DNA of 59,388 bases from positions 1 through 59,388 of the forward strand of contig JBPCKZ010000214.1 in NCBI GenBank assembly GCA_051003795.1, read 5' to 3'. Below are positions 52,150-59,388 of this stretch, piece after piece. A program made the position numbers and the translations under genes. This stretch comes from JALYXS01 sp051003795 (GTDB taxonomy: Bacteria; Acidobacteriota; Terriglobia; Bryobacterales; Bryobacteraceae). A model generated the notes under the pieces. That model was not told the origin of the DNA. It ran no database searches and saw only the letters and a list, made by a program, of their open reading frames with translations. Each line of letters starts with the position of its first letter. The first letter of the stretch is position 1.

Positions 52150-53512
52150 TCGAATCGGCGACAATCTTCCAAGCGCGTTGCACGTGTTCCCTGGTTGTGC
52201 CGATATTTCCGATGGCGAGACGAATCGCGAACCGGCCATTCAAGACGGTGTGCGAAAGAAACACTTCGCCGGTGGCGTTCACGCGGTCGAGCAGCGCCCG
52301 GTTTTCTTCATCCGTTCCGCGCAGGCGGAAGCAAACCGCCGACATTGGCGTGGGCGCGCAGATTTCGAACCGTTCGTCCGAGGCAATCCGCCGCGCCAGT
52401 TCCTGGGCCCAAAAGATGTGATCTCGAATGATCCGCGCGATTCCGTCGCGACCGTAATACCGCAAGATAAACCATAATTTCAGCGCGCGAAAGCGCCGTC
52501 CCAGCGGCACGCCATAGTCCATCAGATTCACGGCGCGCGGGTCTTCCGCGGTGCGCAGATACTCCGGGGTCAGGGAAAAGGCCCGCCGCAGAATGTCCGG
52601 TCGCCGGGTATACAGAATGCTGAGATCGAAGGGCGTGAACAGCCATTTGTGCGGGTTCACCACCAGCGAATCGGCGTGTTCCGCCCCCGCCAGGAAGTGC
52701 CGGTACTCGGGAACCACCGCCGCGGCGCCGCCATAGGCGGCATCGATATGCAGCCAGAGATTGTGCCGGCGCGCGATCTCCACAATGGCGGGGACGGGAT
52801 CGACGCTCGTGGTCGAAGTGGTTCCCACGGTCGCAACCACGCAAAACGGGTGTTTCCCCGCACCCACGTCGGCATCGATGGCCTGCTCCAGCGACGGCGC
52901 GCGCATGCGGAATTCCGCATCCACGCCGATTTTGCGGATGTTCCTGCGCCCGATCCCGATCGCGATGGCCGACTTCTCAATCGACGAATGCGCTTGCTCC
53001 GAGCAATAAAGCGTAAGGCCCGGCGCGGCTCCGGTTTCCCGGAATTCCGGCGCGGCCAGCTCGCGCGCGGCGGCAATCGCATGCATGCTGGCGACCGAGG
53101 CCGTGTCGTAAACGATTCCGAAGAATTCGTCCGGCAAGCCGATCCATTGGCGCAGCCATGCGAGCGTGACGTGCTCCAACTCCGTCACGGCCGGCGACGT
53201 CTTCCACAACATCCCGTTCGCATTCAACGCGGCCGCCAGCATCTCGCCGAGCACGCCGGGGCCCGACGCGGATGTCGCGAAGTACGCCATGAATCCGGGA
53301 TGATTCCAATGCGTCAGGGCCGGCACGATTTGCCGTTCGAAATCGGCGAGGATCGTCTCCATCGGTTCGCCCGACTCCGGTCCCTGGGCGGGCAAGGCAT
53401 CGATCAGTTCGCCCGGCTTTACTGTCGAGAGCACCGGATATTTTTCGGGATCGTCGAGGTAATCGGCAATCCAGTCGGCCACTCGATGCGCGTTGCTTCG
53501 AAATTCCCGCAT
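52136..53512 (-). CDS. PLP-dependent decarboxylase (aromatic-L-amino-acid decarboxylase family)
   Basis: The ATG at 53512 gives about 458 residues of the group II decarboxylase family. LTHWNHPGFMAYFATSASGP starts the fold, then WLRQWIGLPDEFFGIVYDTA, and YCSEQAHSSIEKSAIAIG with the PLP-stacking His. WLHIDAAYGGAAAVVPEYRH contains the PLP-binding Asp, and VVNPHKWLFTPFDLS the Schiff-base Lys. It removes carbon dioxide from an aromatic amino acid such as tryptophan, tyrosine or dopa. Its start overlaps the previous gene's stop (TAATG), so it is coupled to the DHDPS-like gene. Confidence 0.93.
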   Translation of the reverse strand: MREFRSNAHRVADWIADYLDDPEKYPVLSTVKPGELIDALPAQGPESGEPMETILADFERQIVPALTHWNHPGFMAYFATSASGPGVLGEMLAAALNANGMLWKTSPAVTELEHVTLAWLRQWIGLPDEFFGIVYDTASVASMHAIAAARELAAPEFRETGAAPGLTLYCSEQAHSSIEKSAIAIGIGRRNIRKIGVDAEFRMRAPSLEQAIDADVGAGKHPFCVVATVGTTSTTSVDPVPAIVEIARRHNLWLHIDAAYGGAAAVVPEYRHFLAGAEHADSLVVNPHKWLFTPFDLSILYTRRPDILRRAFSLTPEYLRTAEDPRAVNLMDYGVPLGRRFRALKLWFILRYYGRDGIARIIRDHIFWAQELARRIASDERFEICAPTPMSAVCFRLRGTDEENRALLDRVNATGEVFLSHTVLNGRFAIRLAIGNIGTTREHVQRAWKIVADSIKSG

Positions 53513-54432
53513 TATTTTGCGGCCACCGCCTTCTTGACCGAGATCAGCCACGATTTGAACCAGTTGTCAAATTCTTTAAGCGCCTCGGATTCTTTTTCCG
53601 GCAACGGAACCGCGAGCGGACCCGCTTCGACGCCGCGGATGGTGGTTGCGATCTTCACGCCTACGGGCGTGGGGAAGCGATCCAGCCATGCAATAAAATC
53701 CTGGAGCCGGCCTTCGAGCGCGGCGATTTTTTCAACGGAACCGTCGGCGATCGCGCGATCCAACGCGACGATCAATTCCGGAATGGCGCACGCGACGCCC
53801 GACACGACGCCGTCCGCCCCCGCTTGGCGGGCGCGCGTGAAGATTTTATCGTTCCCCACCAATACGGTGACGGGGGTTTGCGCCCGGAATGCGAGCAGTT
53901 CACTCATGTAATCGAAGTCGCCGCTCGAATCCTTGATGCCCGCGAATTTCCCCGTCGCGAGAAGGTCCCGCGCCGTTCCGATCGCGATTCCATTCGTGAA
54001 AAACGGGATGTTATAGAGCAGAATCGGAAGCCGATCGCGCAACTCCGCCGCGAACCGCAGATAGAATTCGGCGATTTGAAGCTGGTCGTAGCGAAAAAAA
54101 TACGGCGGCATCAGCAGCAGGCCGGCGGCGCCCGACGAGACCGCCTCGAACGCCAACTCGATCGCGCCATCGAGAGTGGAATGCGATACGCCCGCGACGA
54201 TCGGCACGCGGCTGCGTTTCACCGCCAGATGAATGAGCCGCGCGCGGTCGGCCGCCTTGAAATTGAGAAACTCGCCAGTCGAACCTAGCAGGCAGATCCC
54301 TTGCACGCCCGCTTTGGCGTGGAAGTCCACCAATTCCAGCATGGCGGCAAAATCGGGCTCATAGCCGTCTCCGCGATGCGGAGTTATAGCCGCCGCGTAC
54401 ACGCCGGAAAACTGGGGAGCGGACGACGCCAT
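53512..54432 (-). CDS. Dihydrodipicolinate synthase / N-acetylneuraminate lyase family protein
   Basis: The 306-residue protein is a class I aldolase barrel. GVQGICLLGSTGEFLNFKAA is the family start, LPILLYNIPFFTNGIA contains the Tyr of the active site, and AGIKDSSGDFDYM the Schiff-base Lys. DGVVSGVACAIPELIVALD follows. Members cleave or join pyruvate with an aldehyde. Coupling to a decarboxylase gene, not to lysine synthesis genes, makes a catabolic role more likely than DapA. It starts after a 25-bp gap from the DUF1080 gene end. Confidence 0.9.
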   Translation of the reverse strand: MASSAPQFSGVYAAAITPHRGDGYEPDFAAMLELVDFHAKAGVQGICLLGSTGEFLNFKAADRARLIHLAVKRSRVPIVAGVSHSTLDGAIELAFEAVSSGAAGLLLMPPYFFRYDQLQIAEFYLRFAAELRDRLPILLYNIPFFTNGIAIGTARDLLATGKFAGIKDSSGDFDYMSELLAFRAQTPVTVLVGNDKIFTRARQAGADGVVSGVACAIPELIVALDRAIADGSVEKIAALEGRLQDFIAWLDRFPTPVGVKIATTIRGVEAGPLAVPLPEKESEALKEFDNWFKSWLISVKKAVAAK

Positions 54433-54457
54433 GAGGATTCCGGCTATATGCGGCGCG

Positions 54458-55384
54458 CTATTTCGTCAATGGCGTTAGCACCACGCTACGAAAATCGACC
54501 GGTCCATGATCGCCCTGCAGTACCAGCGGCCCCGGCTCGCTTTCGTTGGGATCCGTCGCTATCGCGGTGAGGCCCTCGATGGTTTGCTTATCGATCAGCT
54601 TGCGGTCGTTCAATACGACGCTCACCACGCGCCCGACCAGCCGGATATCCATGCTCTGCCACTCCCCGGCTTTCCCGCTTGCGTTCACGGGAGGCTTGAT
54701 GCGGCTATACAACGCGCCGTTTCCGTGGAGGTTCGGCGGCTCGCCATAGTCTTCGAGAATCTGCACTTCGTAACGCCCGCGCAGCCCGATCCCGCTGTTG
54801 CTGTGCGTTCCGACGCGAAATTCGACGTGCAGCTTGAAATTCCAAAACGTCCGGTCCGACTCCAAATTGTTCGCGCCGCCGGTACTCGCGAGAATTCCGT
54901 CCAGCACCGTCCAGCCAAGCGCCTGCCCTTTGACGACCCCGTGCCATCCCGCCAAATCTTTGCGATCGAACATCTCGATGGGCTTGCCCTCGTGCCATGA
55001 GCCATCGTCTTTATCGCGGATCTCGGGCGCCCGCGCGCCGGTCCAGTTCAAAGTTTCGTCGCCCGAGTGCATCACGCCTTCAAGTTTGCCGCCCGAGAGC
55101 TTGGCGGTGTATTCGAGATGCACCGTTTTTTGCTTCTGTTTGCGGTCCGTCGAGAAATGCAGTTCGCCGTCCTGGACCGAGATATTCGGGATTTGATCCA
55201 TGTTGCCGCCGGGAAAACCGACGAACCGCCCCGCGATGGCGGGCGTTCCCGCGCCGGTCACTTCGAGCCACCAAGCGCGGTTCTTCGATTCGTGAGGAAC
55301 GACGATGTTCCATCTCCCGTTGAAATCGCTATCGGCGGCAAGGACGGAAATCGAAGCCAGAAGGGCGAGTACACAAAGGCGCAT
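54458..55384 (-). CDS. DUF1080 (3-keto-disaccharide hydrolase-like) secreted protein
   Basis: The 308-residue protein has a signal peptide (MRLCVLALLASISVLAADS), a small N-terminal beta domain (about 20-125) and a C-terminal concanavalin-like DUF1080 domain. The latter contains IEMFDRKDLAGWHGVVKGQ, LESDRTFWNFKLHVEFRVGT, NSGIGLRGRYEVQILEDYGE, and an ending with VLQGDHGPVDFRSVVLTPL. DUF1080 proteins act on oligosaccharide or glycoside derivatives outside the cell. It is on the same strand as the lactate permease, 42 bp downstream of it. Confidence 0.85.
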   Translation of the reverse strand: MRLCVLALLASISVLAADSDFNGRWNIVVPHESKNRAWWLEVTGAGTPAIAGRFVGFPGGNMDQIPNISVQDGELHFSTDRKQKQKTVHLEYTAKLSGGKLEGVMHSGDETLNWTGARAPEIRDKDDGSWHEGKPIEMFDRKDLAGWHGVVKGQALGWTVLDGILASTGGANNLESDRTFWNFKLHVEFRVGTHSNSGIGLRGRYEVQILEDYGEPPNLHGNGALYSRIKPPVNASGKAGEWQSMDIRLVGRVVSVVLNDRKLIDKQTIEGLTAIATDPNESEPGPLVLQGDHGPVDFRSVVLTPLTK

Positions 55385-55426
55385 AAATGTTTCCTGCGGT
55401 TTAATCTATCAAATCGGGATCGGGCA

Positions 55427-57052
55427 CTACGGGGCTAGCTGCGGCAAGACATAGGCGTAAATCACCACGATCAGCCCGATCACCGATGCCAGGAACACGC
55501 TATGCTTCAGCGTGAACCTGAACAAGCGGCCCTCTTCCCCGGCGCGCATCTCGGTCGCGGCGGATGCCACCGCCACGCTGGTCAGGCTGATCATTTTCCC
55601 CATCACGCCGCCCGCGGAATTCGACGACGCCATCAAAACCGGATTCATGTTCAGGCTGTTGGCCGTTACGACTTGCAAATTTCCAAACAACGCGTTCGCC
55701 GAAGTGTCGCTGCCGGTCAAAAATACGCCCAGCCAGCCGAGCAGCGCGCTAAAGAATGGGAACAACACGCCGGTCGCCGCGAAGGCCAGCCCAAGGGTCC
55801 CGGTTGCGCCCGAGTAGTTCATCAGAAACGCGAGGCCGAGCACCGTCGCGATGGTGAGTTCGGCGAAGAAGAGTTGGCGCACGGTGCCGGCCAGCACCCG
55901 TCCAAACGCCGTGAGGCTCATCCGCAGCACGAACGCGGAAAGAATGGCCGCCAGCAAACACGCCGTGCCGGCCGCCGATAGCCAGTTGAATTTGTACATC
56001 GCGGGGTAAAGGTTCGGCTTGGCGACGGCGGGCGGCATGCGCTGAATCAAATTGTGCAGGCCGGGCCACGGAAAATTGTAGGTCACCCGTTCGAGCTGTG
56101 CCTGCATCGGCTTATAGCCCCAGACCAATATCAGGATGACCAGCAGCGCGTACGGGGTCCACGCGAGCACCAGATCACGCGTCGGAATGATTTTGTGCAC
56201 TGGCGAACTTTTCGTCTCGCCGGGCATGGTAAAGCTGTCCTTGGGCTTCCAAAACCGGAACAGAATCATGAGCGAGAAAATGGCCGCGAGCGAGGCGAGG
56301 ATGTCGGTCAGTTCGGGTCCGACGAAATTGGATATAAGAAATTGCGTTCCGCCGAACGCAATGCCGCAGAGCGCGGCCGCGGGAAGGACGCCGCGCAGAG
56401 CGCTCCAGCCGCCCATCACCATCACCAGATACGCGGGGACAATCAGCGAAACCGGCGCGCAGATGCGGCCGACACCGGCGCTGAGGCGCGCCAGCGGCAG
56501 TCCCGTGATCCCCGCGAGCGTCGTGAGCGGAATCCCGATGGACCCGAACGCAACCGGCGCGGTATTTGCCAGCAGGCAGATTCCCGCGGCGTAAAACGGC
56601 GAAAAACCGAGGCCCGCCAACATGGCGGCGGCCACCGCCACGGGCGTTCCGAAACCGGCCGCGCCTTCGATAAACGCGCCGAATGCGAACGCAATCAATA
56701 GCGCTTGCAGCCGGCGGTCCGAAGTCAAATTGCCGACCGAATTTTTTACGACCTCGAATTTCCCGGTAGCGACCGTCACGTTGTACAAAAGAATCGCCGT
56801 GAAGACCACCCAGCCGATGGGAAACAATCCGAAGGCCGCGCCATAGAAAATCGACGCCGCCATCTTGCCCGGATGCATTCCGTAGACTCCCAGCGAAACC
56901 GCCGCCGCGGCAATCAATCCCGCGATGGCGGCCATCCAGGCGGGCTTGCGGACAACGCCCAGCATGACCAGCAATACAAAGATGGGAATCGCGGCGACTA
57001 GCGCCGAAAGGCCGAGACTTCCGGCGATAGGAGTGTAGTTATGCTGCCACAT
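55427..57052 (-). CDS. L-lactate permease (LctP family)
   Basis: The 541-residue protein has about 13 TM segments and the family signatures AFAFGAFIEGAAGFGTPVAV near residue 130 and GVFLTGSDTSANALFGNLQV near the C-terminal third, then SNSAGGVMGKMISLTSVAVA. It imports lactate or glycolate with protons. It lies in a minus-strand series with the DUF1080, aldolase and decarboxylase genes, and is divergent from the PhoB-like regulator gene. Confidence 0.93.
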   Translation of the reverse strand: MWQHNYTPIAGSLGLSALVAAIPIFVLLVMLGVVRKPAWMAAIAGLIAAAAVSLGVYGMHPGKMAASIFYGAAFGLFPIGWVVFTAILLYNVTVATGKFEVVKNSVGNLTSDRRLQALLIAFAFGAFIEGAAGFGTPVAVAAAMLAGLGFSPFYAAGICLLANTAPVAFGSIGIPLTTLAGITGLPLARLSAGVGRICAPVSLIVPAYLVMVMGGWSALRGVLPAAALCGIAFGGTQFLISNFVGPELTDILASLAAIFSLMILFRFWKPKDSFTMPGETKSSPVHKIIPTRDLVLAWTPYALLVILILVWGYKPMQAQLERVTYNFPWPGLHNLIQRMPPAVAKPNLYPAMYKFNWLSAAGTACLLAAILSAFVLRMSLTAFGRVLAGTVRQLFFAELTIATVLGLAFLMNYSGATGTLGLAFAATGVLFPFFSALLGWLGVFLTGSDTSANALFGNLQVVTANSLNMNPVLMASSNSAGGVMGKMISLTSVAVASAATEMRAGEEGRLFRFTLKHSVFLASVIGLIVVIYAYVLPQLAP

Positions 57053-57071
57053 GGACGAGTGAAGATCATAT

Positions 57072-57101
57072 CATTGCTCCGCATTGCTCCGCGTTGCTCC
57101 G
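57072..57101. repeat. Three tandem 10-bp repeats (CATTGCTCCG)
   Basis: CATTGCTCCG occurs twice exactly and a third time with one change (CGTTGCTCCG), in the divergent gap between the lactate permease and the first response regulator. A 10-bp period puts the copies on one helix face, as expected for a regulator site, though slippage is an alternative. Confidence 0.6.
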
Positions 57102-57150
57102 CCTTGAGGCGCCCGCGCCACATCCGTATCGCTACAATTACCAACATAGG

Positions 57151-57852
57151 ATGCCGAAGAGAGTCGCCGTGGTGGAAGATGAAGCCGAACTCGCCGCGCT
57201 CGTCGAATACAATTTGATTCGCAGCGGCTTTGAATCGCGCATTCTGCCGGGCGCCGGGAACACCCTCCAGGAGCTCGAAAGCTGGAAGCCCGACCTCATC
57301 GTCCTCGACGTAATGCTGCCGGAAGGCGACGGTTTCGATCTATGCCGCCGCATCCGCAAAACGGCGTCTTTTGCCCGCACGCCCATCCTGTTTCTGACCG
57401 CTCGTTCGGACGAAGTGGATCGCGTGCTCGGTCTCGAAATCGGCGGCGACGATTACATCACCAAGCCATTCAGCCCGCGCGAGCTGATGGCGCGCGTGAA
57501 GGCGCACCTCCGCCGGGGGGAACCGGACGTGGAACCGGAATCGGTCTCGATCGGCCCTTTCAAACTGGATCGCGCGGGGCGCCGGCTCTTCCTGAAAGAC
57601 CGGGAATTAAACCTGACCTCCACTGAATTCCGGCTGCTCGATTTCTTCGTGACGCATCCCGGCCTGGCCTATAGCCGCGAGCAACTTTTAACTGAAGTGT
57701 GGGGCGAGCGGCATTATGTTACTCCTCGCACCGTGGACGTTCACGTCAGGCGCCTGCGGGAGCATATCGAGGCACAGCCGGACGATCCGCGTTTTTTGGT
57801 GACGGTCCGCGGATTCGGCTACCGCTTCGAGCCGCCGGCATCCCCGGAATGA
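57151..57852 (+). CDS. PhoB/OmpR-family response regulator (first)
   Basis: The ATG at 57151 gives 233 residues. The receiver has VAVVEDEAELAALVEYNLIR with the acidic pair, the phospho-acceptor Asp in LIVLDVMLPEGDGFDL, the Thr in ILFLTARSDEVDRV, and the Lys in YITKPFSPREL. The winged helix domain follows (about 135-228) with LTSTEFRLLDFFVTHPG and RTVDVHVRRLREHIEAQPDD and VTVRGFGYRFE. It resembles PhoB and would control phosphate or envelope genes. No histidine kinase gene is adjacent. A second regulator follows after 92 bp. Confidence 0.92.
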   Translation: MPKRVAVVEDEAELAALVEYNLIRSGFESRILPGAGNTLQELESWKPDLIVLDVMLPEGDGFDLCRRIRKTASFARTPILFLTARSDEVDRVLGLEIGGDDYITKPFSPRELMARVKAHLRRGEPDVEPESVSIGPFKLDRAGRRLFLKDRELNLTSTEFRLLDFFVTHPGLAYSREQLLTEVWGERHYVTPRTVDVHVRRLREHIEAQPDDPRFLVTVRGFGYRFEPPASPE

Positions 57853-57880
57853 CGGGCATCGAAAAGAACTTCATTCAGAG

Positions 57881-57920
57881 TTTACGGTTTCGTAACCGTT
57901 CCGTAACGAAGTTCACGTAA
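57881..57920. promoter_or_regulatory. Putative PhoB/OmpR-type operator before the second regulator gene
   Basis: CGTAAC occurs at 57891 and again at 57902, an 11-bp period, followed by ACGTAA at 57915. TTTACGG on the opposite orientation begins at 57881. Direct repeats with an 11-bp period are the binding geometry of PhoB/OmpR regulators, so autoregulation or control by the first regulator is possible. Confidence 0.45.
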
Positions 57921-57944
57921 GCTTGGAAATAACTCGTGACCAAC

Positions 57945-58658
57945 ATGAAAAAAATTGTCCTGATTGAAGACGACGCCGATCTTTACGCCCTGCTGCAATA
58001 TAACCTCGAGAAGGAAGGTTTCCGCGCGACGGGATCGCAGACGGGAAAGGGGGCGCTGGAGCTTTGCCGGCGCGAGCGGCCCGATCTTATCCTGCTTGAT
58101 ATCATGCTGCCCGATTCCGACGGACTCGACATTTGCAAGGGGATTCGCAACGAACCGGAGCTGGCCGGCACGCCGGTCATCTTTCTGACCGCGCGCGCCT
58201 CGGAAACCGACCGGATCGTCGGCCTGGAGCTGGGCGCTAACGACTACATCGTAAAGCCGTTCTTCGTGCGTGAATTGATTGCGCGAATCAAGCTGCAGTT
58301 TCGCGCTCAGGCTCCGGCCGCTCGCGTTCTCAAGGCTGGCGGAATCGAGTTGGATCGCAGCAGCTTTCAGGTAAGGCTTCACGGGCAGCTACTCGCGCTC
58401 ACCGCGACGGAGTTCAGGCTTCTGGAGTTCCTGATGAGCCACTCGGGCGTGGTGTTTAGCCGCGAACAGTTGCTCAACGCGGTCTGGGGCCAGGATCGCG
58501 CGATCACCGATCGCACGGTGGACGTTTACATCCTCCGGCTCCGGCAGAAGATCGAGAGCAACCCGGCAACCCCGGTATCCATCCACTCGGTGCGCGGCTT
58601 CGGATATTCCTTTCAAATCGAAGACGCGGTCGAGGAACGCAAGGCCGAAGTCGCCTGA
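57945..58658 (+). CDS. PhoB/OmpR-family response regulator (second)
   Basis: From the ATG at 57945 (a GTG at 57936 is possible) the protein has 237 residues. IVLIEDDADLYALLQYNLEK, the acceptor Asp in LILLDIMLPDSDGLD, Thr in VIFLTARASETDRIVG and Lys in YIVKPFFVRELIA form the receiver. The winged helix has LTATEFRLLEFLMSHSG and RTVDVYILRLRQKIESNPA, then VRGFGYSFQ. It is clearly a paralogue of the preceding gene and probably arose by tandem duplication. The operator-like repeats lie directly upstream. A cognate kinase must be elsewhere. Confidence 0.92.
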   Translation: MKKIVLIEDDADLYALLQYNLEKEGFRATGSQTGKGALELCRRERPDLILLDIMLPDSDGLDICKGIRNEPELAGTPVIFLTARASETDRIVGLELGANDYIVKPFFVRELIARIKLQFRAQAPAARVLKAGGIELDRSSFQVRLHGQLLALTATEFRLLEFLMSHSGVVFSREQLLNAVWGQDRAITDRTVDVYILRLRQKIESNPATPVSIHSVRGFGYSFQIEDAVEERKAEVA

Positions 58659-58705
58659 AAACGGCGCCAAAACAGGCGGCGTCAACAATGTTACGCTGAC
58701 CGGAA

Positions 58706-59341
58706 GTGGCTACCGACCTCATCGAGATCGATCCCGAACAACCTTCCCCCGAGGCCATTGAACGCGCTGCCGCCGCCGTGCGACGGGGCAAAGTGGTCGC
58801 GATTCCGACCGACGCGCTTTACACTTTGGTCGCCGATCCGTTCAACCTGCGCGCGGTGCAGCGCGTGTTTCAGGCCAAAGGCCGCGAGATCAACCGCGCG
58901 TTGCCGCTGCTGGTGAGCGACGCAATCATGGTGGAAGATCTGGCGAAGGAAGTGTCACGGCGATTCTTCCTGCTCGCGCGGAAATTCTGGCCCGGACCCC
59001 TGACGATTATCGTCGCCGCGTCGGCGAAGGTCCCTCTCAAAGTGACCGGCAACACCGGCCGGTTGGCGGCGCGGCAATCGCCGGCGAAGGTGGTCAACCT
59101 GATTATCGAACGCCTGAATCAGCCGTTGATCTCGACCAGCGCGAACCTATCGGGGTGTCCCACTTGCACCAGCGGGATTGAAGTTTTCGGCACGATGGAC
59201 GGCCGCGTGGATCTGGTTCTCGATGGCGGTACATGCACGGGCGCCGGACCGAGCACGGTCGATATCACCGAACCGTTCTGGAAGATGATCAAGGCGGGCG
59301 CGATCACCGAGAAGGAGATCGCCGAGTGCCTGGAAACATAG
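58706..59341 (+). CDS. Sua5/YciO/YrdC-family protein (threonylcarbamoyl-AMP synthase-like)
   Basis: The 211-residue protein starts at a GTG. It has the YrdC fold: AAAAVRRGKVVAIPTDALYT, then LRAVQRVFQAKGREINRALP with the Lys/Arg needed for nucleotide binding, FWPGPLTIIVAASAKVPLKV, and PLISTSANLSGCPTC, with VLDGGTCTGAGPSTVDIT closing the site. The usual YGL after PTDT reads YTL here. It would make threonylcarbamoyl-AMP for the t6A tRNA modification. It lacks the Sua5 C-terminal domain, so it is the TsaC/YrdC type. It follows the response regulator by 47 bp. Confidence 0.92.
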   Translation: MATDLIEIDPEQPSPEAIERAAAAVRRGKVVAIPTDALYTLVADPFNLRAVQRVFQAKGREINRALPLLVSDAIMVEDLAKEVSRRFFLLARKFWPGPLTIIVAASAKVPLKVTGNTGRLAARQSPAKVVNLIIERLNQPLISTSANLSGCPTCTSGIEVFGTMDGRVDLVLDGGTCTGAGPSTVDITEPFWKMIKAGAITEKEIAECLET

Positions 59342-59388
59342 AGGTTAGTTAGGCCATCCTGGGACTGATTCATAAAGAGAATCGGGGG

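Noticed and set aside
57072..57101. Three short tandem repeats as the start of a CRISPR array
   Set aside because: The units are 10 bp with no spacers and only three copies.

Overview
The window looks like a chromosomal segment of an acidobacterium of the Bryobacterales/Solibacteres group. The main pointers are the secreted protein at 38659-40845, whose C-terminus resembles the 'Solibacter uncharacterized C-terminal domain' family (TIGR03437 type), a secretin fused to a cohesin-like domain, a tricorn-type secreted protease, and high-GC coding throughout. This is inference from remembered families; no search was run. No rRNA, tRNA or CRISPR array was seen.

Layout. (1) 1-7217: a low-molecular-weight phosphatase/arsenate-reductase-like gene and a tricorn-like protease gene, which were about 18 bp apart before a 3.4 kb Tn5053/Tn402-like transposon (418-3861) inserted between them with an 8-bp target duplication. 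The element keeps paired terminal repeats, an intact resolvase with a palindromic candidate res region, and a beta-lactamase-fold serine hydrolase as cargo. Its transposition genes are ruined: the tniA start is fused to the tniB ATPase, followed by a frameshift. (2) 7289-13164: a secreted Asn-rich protein, then a co-directional stress-type gene row (PRC-barrel/zinc-finger, DJ-1/PfpI, YihY/BrkB, DUF1003, SRPBCC, zinc alcohol dehydrogenase). (3) 13183-18835: a phospholipase-B-like Ntn hydrolase; then selD, whose catalytic position is an in-frame UGA followed by a SECIS-like hairpin (a probable selenoprotein), coupled to pyrF and a DedA-like gene; then rpsA with a textbook promoter. (4) 18851-25126: a tripartite RND efflux operon with a one-base frameshift in the pump, and a small acidobacterial-type secreted protein broken by one amber codon and an internal deletion. 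(5) 25244-28655: a GMC oxidoreductase/gluconate-dehydrogenase-subunit-3/duplicated membrane protein operon.

(6) 28839-35200: housekeeping genes (two HU-like proteins, HIT hydrolase, recA, tatA, pepA, smpB). (7) 35264-40845: secretin-cohesin, two pseudopilins and a large secreted protein, joined by two near-identical 26-bp gene overlaps. (8) 40850-44922: manganese catalase, a small membrane protein, and two initiating glycan phosphotransferases (polyprenyl-phosphate sugar transferase and WecA-like). (9) 45050-50466: glutaryl-CoA-dehydrogenase-like enzyme, membrane-fused spermidine-synthase-like protein, D-aminoacylase-like protein, and a Phd/PIN toxin-antitoxin pair with a nearly leaderless promoter. 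(10) 50475-59341: alpha-L-fucosidase, PLP decarboxylase, DHDPS-family lyase, DUF1080 hydrolase, L-lactate permease, two PhoB-like response regulators without a nearby kinase, and a Sua5/YrdC protein.

The most noteworthy items are the selenocysteine SelD, which ordinary gene calling would truncate, the reconstructable transposon with its tniA-tniB deletion fusion, the amber-interrupted secreted protein, the PRC-barrel/zinc-finger fusion that retains an internal ribosome binding site, and the repeated overlap architecture of the secretin operon.
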